Source of the DNA: Pseudomonas xionganensis
GTDB lineage: Bacteria; Pseudomonadota; Gammaproteobacteria; Pseudomonadales; Pseudomonadaceae
Reading direction: 5' to 3'
Length of the DNA: 64,000 nt
Assembly: GCF_009763245.1 (NCBI RefSeq)
Contig: NZ_WKJZ01000001.1
Location: 1,256,455 to 1,320,454 of the forward strand
The translations under genes were made by a program, and so were the position numbers. The notes under the pieces were generated by a model that was not told the DNA's origin, did not search any database, and was given only the letters and a program-made list of their open reading frames with translations. Shown piece after piece: positions 18,923 to 27,120 of this stretch; within the stretch, counting starts at the first letter, position 1; the number at the start of each line of letters is the position of its first letter.

Positions 18923-20338
18923 TCAGAGGGAGTTGAGAAAGGCCAGCAGCGCGCTGCGCTCCTCGGCATCGAAAGTGAGTACCTGTTGCTTGGCCGCTTC
19001 TGCTTCGCCGCCATGCCAGAGGATGGCCTCCAGCAGGTTGCGCGCGCGACCATCGTGGAGGAACTGGCTGTGGCCGTTGACCGCCTCCGTCAGGCCGATG
19101 CCCCACAGTGGCGGGGTGCGCCATTCGCGGCCAGTGGCGAGAAATTCCTCGCGCTGATCGGCCAGGCCTTCGCCCATGTCGTGCAGCAGCAGGTCGCTGT
19201 AGGGACGGATCAGCTGATTGGCCAGCTCCGGCTCCGCGGCATCCGCAGCGGTGGTAAAGCTGGGGGTGTGGCACTGTTGGCAACCGGCCTGGTGGAACAG
19301 GTTCTTGCCCCTGAGCACCTCGGGGGCGTCGACCGCGCGGCGCGCTGGTACGCCCAGGTTGCGGCTGTAGAACAGCACGCTGGCGAGGATGCTGTCGCTG
19401 ACCTCCGGTTCGCCGCCGTGGGGGGCGGTCTGGCAATCGCTTTGGGCTGCGCTGCAGTTGTCCCGAGGCACCAGGCTGCTGGTCAGGCCCATATCGCCGG
19501 CGAAGGCTTCGGCATTCTGCTGATTGAGGCTGGGCTGGCCGGCCTTCCAGCCGAAGCGGCCGAGCTGGGTGCTCTGGCTGGCATGATCCCAGACCCGGTT
19601 GGGGCGACCGGAAATGCCGTCGCCATCGGCGTCTTCCGGGTCGGCCTGGGCCAGGATCGCCGCCTCGGGAATGGCTTCGAGCAGGCCCAGGCCGATCATC
19701 GGTGGCGCCACCCGGGCGGAGAAGCGGGTATCCGGGTGCAGAGCGCCATAGCCCAGCTGGCTGATTTCCAGCTCGGGTTTGCGCAGCTGTACCACAGTGC
19801 CGTCGGCAAACTGCATGGGTACTTCACTGTAGCGCACCCGTACCTTGCCTTCCGGGGCAATGCCGGGGTTGGCCATATCCTGCAGCTGGGCGCCGTAGGT
19901 CGGCTCGGGCACTACCCCGAGGCGCTCGATCTGTTCGGCCGTGCCGGCGCTGTGGGGCAGCGACAGGCGCACCAGCATGGACACTGCGCTGCTGGCGTCG
20001 GTTGCGGGCGGGTGACCGCGACCGTCCTTGATATGGCAGTTCTGGCAGGCATTGGTGTTGAACAGTGGGCCGAGGCCATCACGGGCGATGGTGGTGGCCG
20101 GGGCGACGACCCAGGGGTTGCGAAAGAAGCTGTTGCCCACGGCGAAGTCCAGGCGCCGGCTGGGGGCGAGATTGGCGGCCGGCAGGGAAAACGCGTTGTG
20201 GTCGCGCTTGAATACCGTGGCACTACCGGCGGAGAGGGCTTCGCCGGGCTCGACCCGGGTGAACTGAGGGGGCTGGTCGCAGGCGCTCAGGAGCAATAGC
20301 AGGGCAAGGGTGAGCAGGCGAGGCGACAGGGCGGACAT
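18923..20338 (-). CDS. Di-haem oxidoreductase-like lipoprotein (DUF1111 type)
   Basis: A 471-residue predicted lipoprotein (lipobox LLSAC, Cys20) with two c-type haem motifs, CQNCH (98-102) and CQQCH (353-357). The architecture matches the DUF1111 family of di-haem peroxidase-like 'thiol oxidoreductases' usually found beside imelysin genes. A DxDxDG-like segment (DPEDADGDGISG) may bind calcium. I chose the ATG at 20338, which starts the signal peptide; a TTG at 20374 is possible but less likely. First gene of the unit di-haem / imelysin-like / DUF1513, with a Fur-like site upstream. Confidence 0.87.
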   Translation of the reverse strand: MSALSPRLLTLALLLLLSACDQPPQFTRVEPGEALSAGSATVFKRDHNAFSLPAANLAPSRRLDFAVGNSFFRNPWVVAPATTIARDGLGPLFNTNACQNCHIKDGRGHPPATDASSAVSMLVRLSLPHSAGTAEQIERLGVVPEPTYGAQLQDMANPGIAPEGKVRVRYSEVPMQFADGTVVQLRKPELEISQLGYGALHPDTRFSARVAPPMIGLGLLEAIPEAAILAQADPEDADGDGISGRPNRVWDHASQSTQLGRFGWKAGQPSLNQQNAEAFAGDMGLTSSLVPRDNCSAAQSDCQTAPHGGEPEVSDSILASVLFYSRNLGVPARRAVDAPEVLRGKNLFHQAGCQQCHTPSFTTAADAAEPELANQLIRPYSDLLLHDMGEGLADQREEFLATGREWRTPPLWGIGLTEAVNGHSQFLHDGRARNLLEAILWHGGEAEAAKQQVLTFDAEERSALLAFLNSL

Positions 20339-20406
20339 GGCGGTGGATTCGCAGGCTGAAAAACTGGCCGGCAATGGTAGCAGTGCATGTCATTAAAAAT
20401 AAGATG

Positions 20407-20416
20407 GATTTGCATT
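20407..20416 (-). promoter_or_regulatory. Fur-like half-site upstream of the di-haem gene
   Basis: On the minus strand the sequence reads AATGCAAATC, which matches 8 of 10 bases of the centre of the Fur consensus GATAATGATAATCATTATC. The same 10-mer occurs upstream of icmP. The flanks match poorly, so this is a weak prediction supported mainly by its recurrence. Confidence 0.45.
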
Positions 20417-20448
20417 TGCGCTTGCGGCTTTGGGTCGCAGCCATGAAA

Positions 20449-20479
20449 AAGGCCGACAATCGGCTGGATTGTCGGCCTT
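20449..20479 (-). terminator. Terminator downstream of icmP
   Basis: AAGGCCGACAAT (20449-20460) and ATTGTCGGCCTT (20468-20479) form a perfect 12-bp stem with a 7-base loop. On the minus strand it is followed by TTT. It lies 25 bases after the icmP stop, so icmP is probably a transcript separate from the di-haem unit. Confidence 0.85.
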
Positions 20480-20503
20480 GGCTGAAGCGGCGAGCGCGCA
20501 GGC

Positions 20504-21838
20504 TTAGAAGCTGTGGTCGGCGGTGTCCGGGTTCAGGTCACTGATGCCCAGCTTGGCTGCTGCCTGCTCAATCCCTGCGGTCTGCTTGACCAGCGCGGCA
20601 ATGGCGTCGCGGACCAGTTGCTGGCCTGCGGCGTTATCGGCGGCGATCAGCTGATCGAAGTGCTGGCCGCTGTTGGCGCTGTCGACCAGGACCTGCAGCT
20701 TGCCTTCGCTGGCTGCGAGGTCAGACTGCAGGCTGCTGTCGGCGGCCGCGTCAACCTTGGCCACCAGTTGCGACAGGCTCGGGCCACTCAGGGTGCTGCC
20801 GTCGACCTTGCGATATTCGCCCAGGTAGACGTTGCGGATGCCCTTGCCATTGTAGAAGTGCGAGTTGTGGGTGTTGTCGCTGAAGCAGTCATGCTCGTCT
20901 TCGGTGGAGTTGGCTTCCAGCGCGACCTTCATGCGCTCGCCGGCCAGTTCGCCGAGGGACAGGCTGCCCATGCCGAACAGCATCTTGCGCAGACCGTTTT
21001 CGGCCGAGTCGGCCAACAGTTCGCTGCGGTAGTTGCCTTCGACGCTGTCCTGCCATTGCTCGACCATGCTGTCCAGGTCGCTGACCAGCAGGGCGGTGGC
21101 GGCCTGCAGGTAGGCACGGCGGCGCTCGTTATGGCCACCGGTGGCACCTTCGCCGATCAGGTAGTCGGTGTAGGGCCGCTCGCCGGCGCCCGGCTCGGTG
21201 CCGTTGAGGTCCTGGCCCCAGAGCAGGAATTCGATGGCGTGGTAGCCGGTGGCAACGTTGGCCTCGGAGCCGCCCAGCTCGTTCAGGCTGGCCAGCAGTT
21301 CCGGGGTGATGGTGCTGGCATCGAGCTGGTCTTCGCCGATCTGGATCGCCGCGTTGGCAATGATATTGGCCTGGGCGCCCGGGTTGCCGAGGGCGTGCTG
21401 GTAGTCGCTGGCCACATAGTCGATCAGGCCTTCGTCCAGCGGCCAGGCATTGAGCTGGCCTTCCCAGTCGTCGACCACGGCGTTGCCGAAGCGGAACACC
21501 TCGGTCTGCATATAGGGCACGCGCGCGGCCAGCCAGGCCTGCTTGGCGGCCTGCAGGGTGTCTTCGCTGGGGTTGGCCAGCAGTGCGTCGATGGCGCTCT
21601 GCAGGGTCTTGCCGGTGCTGGCGGCGTCGCTGAACACGGCCAGGGCCAGGTCGGCATAGTGCTTGACCACCGCCTGGGCAGCAGCCTGGTCGAGCGTGCC
21701 GGTGGTCGCCGGAGCAGCGCTTTCGCTGCTGACGGCCGGAGCGGCGGCCTGGGTGGCGGGGGCTTTATCTTCGCCGCAACCGGCGAGAGCGATGGCAAGG
21801 GCGAGCAGGCTGGCGGTGGCCAAGGGATTGGAGCGCAT
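20504..21838 (-). CDS. icmP: Imelysin (insulin-cleaving-metalloprotease family) lipoprotein
   Basis: A 444-residue predicted lipoprotein (lipobox ALAGC, Cys21) of the imelysin family, first described in P. aeruginosa as an outer-membrane insulin-cleaving metalloprotease. The GxHxxE motif is intact: GYHAIE, His200 and Glu203. A second conserved region, DCFSDNTHNSHFYNGKGI, follows at about 325-345. Many imelysins act in iron uptake rather than proteolysis. I chose the ATG at 21838 (AAGGA 7 bases upstream, start of the signal peptide). Fur-like sequence upstream and a terminator downstream mark it as its own transcription unit. Confidence 0.9.
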   Translation of the reverse strand: MRSNPLATASLLALAIALAGCGEDKAPATQAAAPAVSSESAAPATTGTLDQAAAQAVVKHYADLALAVFSDAASTGKTLQSAIDALLANPSEDTLQAAKQAWLAARVPYMQTEVFRFGNAVVDDWEGQLNAWPLDEGLIDYVASDYQHALGNPGAQANIIANAAIQIGEDQLDASTITPELLASLNELGGSEANVATGYHAIEFLLWGQDLNGTEPGAGERPYTDYLIGEGATGGHNERRRAYLQAATALLVSDLDSMVEQWQDSVEGNYRSELLADSAENGLRKMLFGMGSLSLGELAGERMKVALEANSTEDEHDCFSDNTHNSHFYNGKGIRNVYLGEYRKVDGSTLSGPSLSQLVAKVDAAADSSLQSDLAASEGKLQVLVDSANSGQHFDQLIAADNAAGQQLVRDAIAALVKQTAGIEQAAAKLGISDLNPDTADHSF

Positions 21839-21890
21839 GGGGAGTCCTTTGCGTGTCTGGCGGCGTGAGCCGGTTTTTGTGAAAGGTGAG

Positions 21891-21912
21891 GATAATGCGA
21901 AAGATTTGCATT
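21891..21912 (-). promoter_or_regulatory. Fur-like box upstream of icmP
   Basis: GATAATGCGAAAGATTTGC (21891-21909) matches 13 of 19 positions of the Fur consensus. The overlapping minus-strand 10-mer AATGCAAATC (21903-21912) is shared with the di-haem promoter. Position about 55 bases before icmP fits repression by iron-bound Fur. Confidence 0.6.
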
Positions 21913-22021
21913 TTATGCAAAGCCTTGTTGCGCTTTTGTGCTTCGTGAGGCGCAACCGTCCTTGCCGAGGTGGATGGGGCTAGAATGCCCGCATCGCCCC
22001 ATCGACTTCTGGAGTGCCCCG

Positions 22022-22594
22022 ATGAGCCTGACCAGTGTTGCCCTGATCGTTGTCCTTATACTGCTCGCTGCCTATGCCATAGCGCTCTATAACGCCCTGG
22101 TGCGGCTCAAGCATGGGGTCAGCAAGGCCTGGTCGAATATCGACGTGATGCTCAAGCAGCGCCATGAAGAGCTGCCCAAGCTGGTGGAGACCTGCAAGCA
22201 ATACATGCAGCACGAGCGGGGCACCCTGGAGGCGGTGATCGCCGCCCGCAGTGCCGTGTCCAGCGCTCGGGAGAAGGGCGATCTGGGCGCCCTGGGCAAG
22301 GCCGAGACCGGTCTGCGCATGGGCCTGGGGCAGCTGTTTGCCCTGGCCGAGAATTATCCCGAGCTCAAGGCCAACGAAAGCTTTCAGCACCTGCAACAGC
22401 GCATCAGCGGTCTGGAGCACGGGATTGCCGACCGCCGCGAGCTGTACAACGAAGCGGTCAACCTGAACAACGTGCGCATCGAGCAGTTTCCCGATCTGAT
22501 CATTGCCCGTCTGTTCGCCTTCAAGGCGGCGGTGCTGCTGGAGTTCAGCGAGGGCGAGAAGGCCGATGTCGATCTCAAGTCGCTGTTTGGTTGA
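22022..22594 (+). CDS. lemA: LemA family protein
   Basis: A 190-residue protein with one N-terminal membrane helix (VALIVVLILLAAYAIALYNALV) and a helical domain with the family signature (LVRLKHGVSKAWSNIDVMLKQR; LNNVRIEQFPD). LemA proteins have an extracytoplasmic N-terminus and unknown molecular function. I chose the ATG at 22022 with TGGAG upstream. The stop is 3 bases before the next gene, a GIDE-domain membrane protein, so the two form an operon and probably work together. Confidence 0.92.
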   Translation: MSLTSVALIVVLILLAAYAIALYNALVRLKHGVSKAWSNIDVMLKQRHEELPKLVETCKQYMQHERGTLEAVIAARSAVSSAREKGDLGALGKAETGLRMGLGQLFALAENYPELKANESFQHLQQRISGLEHGIADRRELYNEAVNLNNVRIEQFPDLIIARLFAFKAAVLLEFSEGEKADVDLKSLFG

Positions 22595-22597
22595 GCC

Positions 22598-23494
22598 ATG
22601 ACGGCAGAGGGACAGATCATTGGCCTGGTCTGCAGCGGTGCGGCCAGCCTGGCGGGCGGTTGGTGGTTTATCCGGCGTTTCGCCCAGGCCCGCCATCTGC
22701 TCGATACGCCCACCTCGAAAATCCGCTCGGCGGCCCAGGGTTATGCCGAGTTCTATGGTGTGCTGGTCGCCAGCGAACAGCCCGCTCTGCTCGGCCCCCT
22801 GACCCAGACGTCCTGTCTGTGGTGGCGCTACAAGATCGAGGAATATAAATCCAACGGCAAGAACCGCAGTTGGCGGGTGCTGGAAAGTGGCAGCAGCGAC
22901 GCCTGGCTGCAACTGCAGGACAGCACCGGCAACTGTCTGATCGACCCGCGTGGTGCCGAGGTGCGCCCGGCCACCCGGCAGGTCTGGCAGGGCAACCAGC
23001 GTCATCCCCTGGGGTCGGCGAAAAGCGCTTGGGCCGCGTTGTTCAGTGCTGGCAAACGCTATCGCTATACCGAGGAGCGCCTGCATGTGGGCCAGCCGCT
23101 GTACGCCATCGGTGATTTCCGCAGCCATGGTGGTGGGCGCCAGGCCTTCGACCTGAATGCCGCCAAGGGCGAGGTGATTCGCCAGTGGAAGGGTGACTTC
23201 GCCGGCCTGTTGCAGCGCTTTGACCATGACGGCAATGGTCAGCTGGATGAGCAGGAGTGGCAGCGGGTGCAAGTGGCGGCGGGGCTTGAGGCCGAGCAGC
23301 GGCGCCGTGAGCAAAGCCTGCAGCCGGTGCAGCATCGCCTGGGCAAACCGGCCGAGCGCCAGCCCTTTATCCTGTCCTGCGCTGGGGAGGACGAGCTGGT
23401 GCGGCGCTTCTACTGGCAGGCGGCAGGTGGCGCACTCCTGTGCATGATCGGCGCCCTGGCCTTTGCCTGGTTGCTGGGGGTTGAGCGGTTCTAG
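22598..23494 (+). CDS. GIDE-domain membrane protein with an EF-hand
   Basis: A 298-residue membrane protein resembling the GIDE ('E3 ligase-like') domain found in bacterial partners of LemA. It has an N-terminal helix (about 5-25), a soluble GIDE-like region (about 40-180: CLWWRYKIEEY, LIDPRGAEV, YTEERLHVGQPLYAIGDF) and a C-terminal helix (about 272-293). Between them is a canonical 12-residue EF-hand loop, D209-H-D-G-N-G-Q-L-D-E-Q-E220, with all expected calcium ligands. There is no RING domain, so ubiquitin ligase activity is not implied. Translationally close to lemA. Confidence 0.8.
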   Translation: MTAEGQIIGLVCSGAASLAGGWWFIRRFAQARHLLDTPTSKIRSAAQGYAEFYGVLVASEQPALLGPLTQTSCLWWRYKIEEYKSNGKNRSWRVLESGSSDAWLQLQDSTGNCLIDPRGAEVRPATRQVWQGNQRHPLGSAKSAWAALFSAGKRYRYTEERLHVGQPLYAIGDFRSHGGGRQAFDLNAAKGEVIRQWKGDFAGLLQRFDHDGNGQLDEQEWQRVQVAAGLEAEQRRREQSLQPVQHRLGKPAERQPFILSCAGEDELVRRFYWQAAGGALLCMIGALAFAWLLGVERF

Positions 23495-23525
23495 CCTGTG
23501 CCCACTCAGCCTTTAGGGCAAAAGC

Positions 23526-23551
23526 AAACGCCCCATGAACGGGGCGTTTGT
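23526..23551. terminator. Bidirectional terminator between the GIDE gene and bifA
   Basis: CAAACGCCCC (23526-23535) and GGGGCGTTTG (23542-23551) form a perfect 10-bp stem with a 6-base loop between convergent genes. Confidence 0.8.
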
Positions 23552-23568
23552 GGGTCTGGCAGCATGGC

Positions 23569-25632
23569 TCAGAGCGTGGCGGGGTTGGCCGTGGTGTTCA
23601 GGCGCCGGGCCTGTTTCAGGTAGTTGGTCAGCTCCCGTGCCGGCAGGGGCTTGCTGTAGAAGTAGCCCTGACCCTCGTTGCAGCCCTGGGCCATGATGTA
23701 GGCCTCCTGCTCCACGGTTTCCACCCCTTCGGCGATCACCTGCATGCCCAGGCTCTTGCCCAGCTGGATGATGGCGCGAACGATGGTGGCGTCGTCTTCG
23801 TCTTCCAGCAGGTCCTGAACGAAGCTCTTGTCGATCTTGATCTTGTCCAGGGGCAGGGTCTTCAGGTAGCTCAGCGAGGAATAGCCGGTACCGAAGTCGT
23901 CGATGGCGATCAGGGCGCCGGAGCGGCGTAGGCTGAGCAGGTGCTGGGCGGCGGTATTGATGTCTTCCATCAGGCCGGTTTCGGTGACTTCCAGCTCCAG
24001 GCTGCGCGGCGGCAGGCGGTACATCTGCATCAGGTTGTTGATCACCCGCGGCAGCTCGGCATGGTGCAGCTGCACGGTGGACAGGTTGACCGCCATGCGC
24101 AGCTCGGTAAAGCCCTGGTCATGCCATTCGCGCAGTTGCTTGCAGGTCTGGTCGAGAATCCACTCGCCGATGGGGATGATGGTGCCGTTCTGCTCGGCCA
24201 GGGGGATAAACAGGTCTGGCGGGACGAAACCGTGTTGCGGATGCTGCCAGCGCAGCAGCGCCTCGACCCCCACCACGCAGTGGTCGCGGTAGTCGATCTG
24301 CGGCTGGTAGACCAGGTGGAACTGGTCCTGGGCCAGGGCGTCGCGCAGGTCCTTCTCCAGCTCGCGACGGCGGCGCATTTCACTGTCGACGCTGGCGATG
24401 TAGAACTGATAGCGGTTACGCGAACGGCTCTTGGCCAGGGTCATGGTCTGCTCGGCTTTCTGCAGCAGCTTCTCGGTACTGTCGCCATCTTCCGGGAACA
24501 GGGTGATGCCGATGGTGGCGCGCAGGCGCACTTCCTGGTTGTCCAGGGTAAAGGGGGTGTCCAGATCGTCCAGCACGCTCTGGGCCAGTTCGGCGGCCTC
24601 GTAGGGCTGTTCGATATCGGCCTGGACCAGGGCGAACTGGTCGCCGCCCAGACGGGCCAGGGCGCCCAGGCGGCCGCTGTGGCCACGCAGGCGGTCGGAC
24701 AGGGCCAGCAACAGCTGGTCGCCGGTCTGGTAGCTGAACTGTTCGTTGATGCCCTTGAAGTCGTCCAGGCCGACGCAGAGTACGGCCACGCGGCGCTGCA
24801 GGCGGCCGGCGTCATCGAGGATCTGATCCAGTTGCTGTTGCAGCTGCTGGCGGTTGGGCAAGCCGGTGAGGAAGTCGTACTGGGCCATGCGCAGCAGGCT
24901 GTTTTCCGCTTCGCGGCGCAGGTGGGTGTTGCGCTCGATGGAGGACAACAGCTGGTTGGCGGTGTTGATCCACAGGCCCAGCTCGTTTTTCTCGTTGCCC
25001 TTGAGCATGGGCAGCTTGTGTTCGCTGGGGCGGTCCGGGTTGATATTGGTCAGGTGCTCGATGATCTTCGACAGTGGCTTGGTCAGCAGCCAGTGGTAGA
25101 CCAGATAGAGCACCAGGCCCATGGCCAGGGCACGGAGCACGCCGGAGATAAAGATGATCACCGAATTGGTGACGAAGTTCTGTCCGTAGGGGGCGGTGTC
25201 CAGGGTGATGTTGAGGTCGCCGTAGTATTCGCTGTAAGGGCCGCGGCCGACCAGCTTGGTGACGAAGCTCTGCTCCTGGCCGAGGATCGGGTCGGTGAGC
25301 CAGCGGGTGGGCATCTCGACCCGTTCGCGGGATTTCTCCGCCAGCATGGGTTCGTTGGGATGGCCGATGGCGGCGGTGCGCACGGATTCGTGCTGGAACA
25401 GGCCCTCGATCACCTGCATGCCCATTTCCCGATCCAGGCTGTAGACCGCCTGGGTGGAGGGGTCGCGGAACATGCCGAGAATGCGTTGGGCGTCGTTGGC
25501 GATGGCCTGGCGGGTCTTGTAGGCATCAAAGACGATTTGCGCGCAACTGAGGACTACGCCAACGACCAGTGCCGAGAGCAGCACAACGCGCAGCAACTTG
25601 AGCGACAAGCTGTTTTTCAGTTCCAGCTTCAA
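23569..25632 (-). CDS. bifA: BifA-type c-di-GMP phosphodiesterase (degenerate GGDEF + EAL)
   Basis: A 687-residue inner-membrane protein. Two TM helices (about 12-34 and 158-182) bracket a periplasmic domain, followed by a GGDEF domain whose active site is GGDQF (residues 329-333) and an EAL domain with EAL at 457-459 and the downstream DDFGTGYSSLSYL motif. The altered GGDEF with an intact EAL is the hallmark of BifA, which hydrolyses c-di-GMP and lowers biofilm formation while promoting swarming in P. aeruginosa. In my recollection bifA neighbours sodB there; here an ammonium transporter pair lies between them. Confidence 0.9.
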   Translation of the reverse strand: MKLELKNSLSLKLLRVVLLSALVVGVVLSCAQIVFDAYKTRQAIANDAQRILGMFRDPSTQAVYSLDREMGMQVIEGLFQHESVRTAAIGHPNEPMLAEKSRERVEMPTRWLTDPILGQEQSFVTKLVGRGPYSEYYGDLNITLDTAPYGQNFVTNSVIIFISGVLRALAMGLVLYLVYHWLLTKPLSKIIEHLTNINPDRPSEHKLPMLKGNEKNELGLWINTANQLLSSIERNTHLRREAENSLLRMAQYDFLTGLPNRQQLQQQLDQILDDAGRLQRRVAVLCVGLDDFKGINEQFSYQTGDQLLLALSDRLRGHSGRLGALARLGGDQFALVQADIEQPYEAAELAQSVLDDLDTPFTLDNQEVRLRATIGITLFPEDGDSTEKLLQKAEQTMTLAKSRSRNRYQFYIASVDSEMRRRRELEKDLRDALAQDQFHLVYQPQIDYRDHCVVGVEALLRWQHPQHGFVPPDLFIPLAEQNGTIIPIGEWILDQTCKQLREWHDQGFTELRMAVNLSTVQLHHAELPRVINNLMQMYRLPPRSLELEVTETGLMEDINTAAQHLLSLRRSGALIAIDDFGTGYSSLSYLKTLPLDKIKIDKSFVQDLLEDEDDATIVRAIIQLGKSLGMQVIAEGVETVEQEAYIMAQGCNEGQGYFYSKPLPARELTNYLKQARRLNTTANPATL

Positions 25633-25766
25633 GTGAGTTTCCTTGTTCGAGGCACTGGGCGTCCGACGTACCTGAGTATTGGCAAAGTCGCGCTTGCAGT
25701 CAAAGGGCCATTAGCAGTTTGTCCGGGATTTCTGCGCAGCCTGCTCTAAGGGTGGTCTGTCGATAC

Positions 25767-25783
25767 TTGGCACAAGAGTTGCG
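25767..25783 (+). promoter_or_regulatory. Sigma-54 promoter of amtB
   Basis: TTGGCACAAGAGTTGCG has the -24 GG (25769-25770) and -12 GC (25781-25782) elements at exact spacing; TGGCAC-N5-TTGC matches the RpoN consensus. It is 36 bases before the amtB start. Activation by NtrC under nitrogen limitation is expected for this gene, but no clear NtrC sites were identified. Confidence 0.85.
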
Positions 25784-25818
25784 ATACCTCAATCACTCAC
25801 TTCTTGGGGGATATGGGG

Positions 25819-27120
25819 ATGAACAAAGCGAGTGTAGGCATTCTGGTGCTGGGGTTCTCGTCATCGGCCCATGCCAGTGGCAATGAGGCAAGCAATACCG
25901 CCTGGCTGGTGCTGGCCAGCGTGCTGGTGTTCTTTATGCAGGCCGGCTTTGCGCTGCTGGAGAGCGGCATGTCACGGGCCAAGAATGCGGTCAACGTGAT
26001 GATGAAGAACTACATGGACGCCTGTGCCGGCGGCATCGTGTTCTGGCTGCTGGGCTTTGGCCTGATGTTCGGCAGCAACCTCACCGGCTGGTTCGGCACC
26101 AGTCATTTCGCGGTGCAGGAGGGCGAGCCCTGGGACTTCACCTTTCTGCTGTTCCAGATGATGTTCGCCGCCACGGCGGCCACCATCGCCAGTGGCGCCA
26201 TGGCCGAGCGAACCCGTTATACGGCCTACCTGATCGGTGCGGTGGTGATCAGCGGGCTGATCTACCCGGTGTTCGGCAGCTGGGTCTGGAGTGGGATGTA
26301 CGGGGGGCAGGGCTGGCTGGCCAGCCTGGGCTTTATCGACTTTGCCGGCTCCACCGTGGTGCACAGCGTGGGCGCCTGGTGCGCCCTGGCCGGCATTCTG
26401 GTGCTGGGCCCACGCCTGGGGCGCTATGCGGCGGATGGCACGCCGCGGCTGATTCCCGGGCATAACCTCAGCCTGGTGGCATTGGGCGGTTTTATCCTCT
26501 GGGTGGGCTGGTTCGGCTTCAATGCCGGCAGCAGCCTGGAAATGAATGTCAGCCTCGGCCTGATCGCTCTCAATACTCACCTGGCGGCCAGCGCCGGTGC
26601 TCTCGGGGCCTTTCTCGCCCAGCGCGGCAGCTCCAGCCCGGTGCTGCTGACCACCACGGTCAATGGCTCGCTCGGTGGTCTGGTGGGCGTTACTGCCGGC
26701 TGTGCCAGCATGCAGCCGGGATTTGCCCTGCTGACCGGGCTGGTGGCCGGTTTTGTGGTGGTGTTCGGTATGCGCCTGCTCGATCGTCTGCAACTGGATG
26801 ATGTGGTCGGTGCGGTGCCGGTGCATGGTTTTGCCGGGGTTTGGGGCACCGTGGCGGCGGGGCTGTTCTTCAGTGGCGATCTGTTCAACTGGGAGCGGGT
26901 CGGGGTGCAGTTGCTGGGCGCCGCGGCCGCCTTTCTCTGGGCCTTCCCGCTGGCGTTGCTGCTCTATCTGCTGCTGGACAAGCTGTTCGGCCTGCGCGTC
27001 TCCAGCCAGGACGAGCAGCGTGGTCTGGACTACGCCGAGCATGCCGAGGTGGGCTACCCCGAGTTCAATCTGGCGCAGACCTTCGATGCCGATGCGTTGC
27101 CCGGGAGGGTAGGCAAATGA
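25819..27120 (+). CDS. amtB: Ammonium transporter AmtB
   Basis: A 433-residue inner-membrane ammonium channel (Amt/MEP/Rh family). Residues 1-20 look like a signal peptide (ending SAHAS). About eleven TM helices follow. The twin pore histidines lie in STVVHSVGAW and VPVHGFAGVWG, and the conserved CAGGIVFWLLGFGLMFG segment is present. I chose the ATG at 25819, 8 bases after GGGGG; an ATG at 25813 is too close to it. Driven by a sigma-54-type promoter. The usual partner glnK is absent; the stop overlaps the start of an unknown gene by 4 bases (ATGA). Confidence 0.94.
   Translation: MNKASVGILVLGFSSSAHASGNEASNTAWLVLASVLVFFMQAGFALLESGMSRAKNAVNVMMKNYMDACAGGIVFWLLGFGLMFGSNLTGWFGTSHFAVQEGEPWDFTFLLFQMMFAATAATIASGAMAERTRYTAYLIGAVVISGLIYPVFGSWVWSGMYGGQGWLASLGFIDFAGSTVVHSVGAWCALAGILVLGPRLGRYAADGTPRLIPGHNLSLVALGGFILWVGWFGFNAGSSLEMNVSLGLIALNTHLAASAGALGAFLAQRGSSSPVLLTTTVNGSLGGLVGVTAGCASMQPGFALLTGLVAGFVVVFGMRLLDRLQLDDVVGAVPVHGFAGVWGTVAAGLFFSGDLFNWERVGVQLLGAAAAFLWAFPLALLLYLLLDKLFGLRVSSQDEQRGLDYAEHAEVGYPEFNLAQTFDADALPGRVGK

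Noticed and set aside
22598..23494. Ubiquitin ligase suggested by the GIDE domain name
   Set aside because: No RING domain is present; the name comes from a eukaryotic protein and does not imply activity here.
23941..25749. 602-codon open frame antisense to bifA
   Set aside because: The opposite strand encodes a clear GGDEF/EAL protein. No start signal or domain on this strand.
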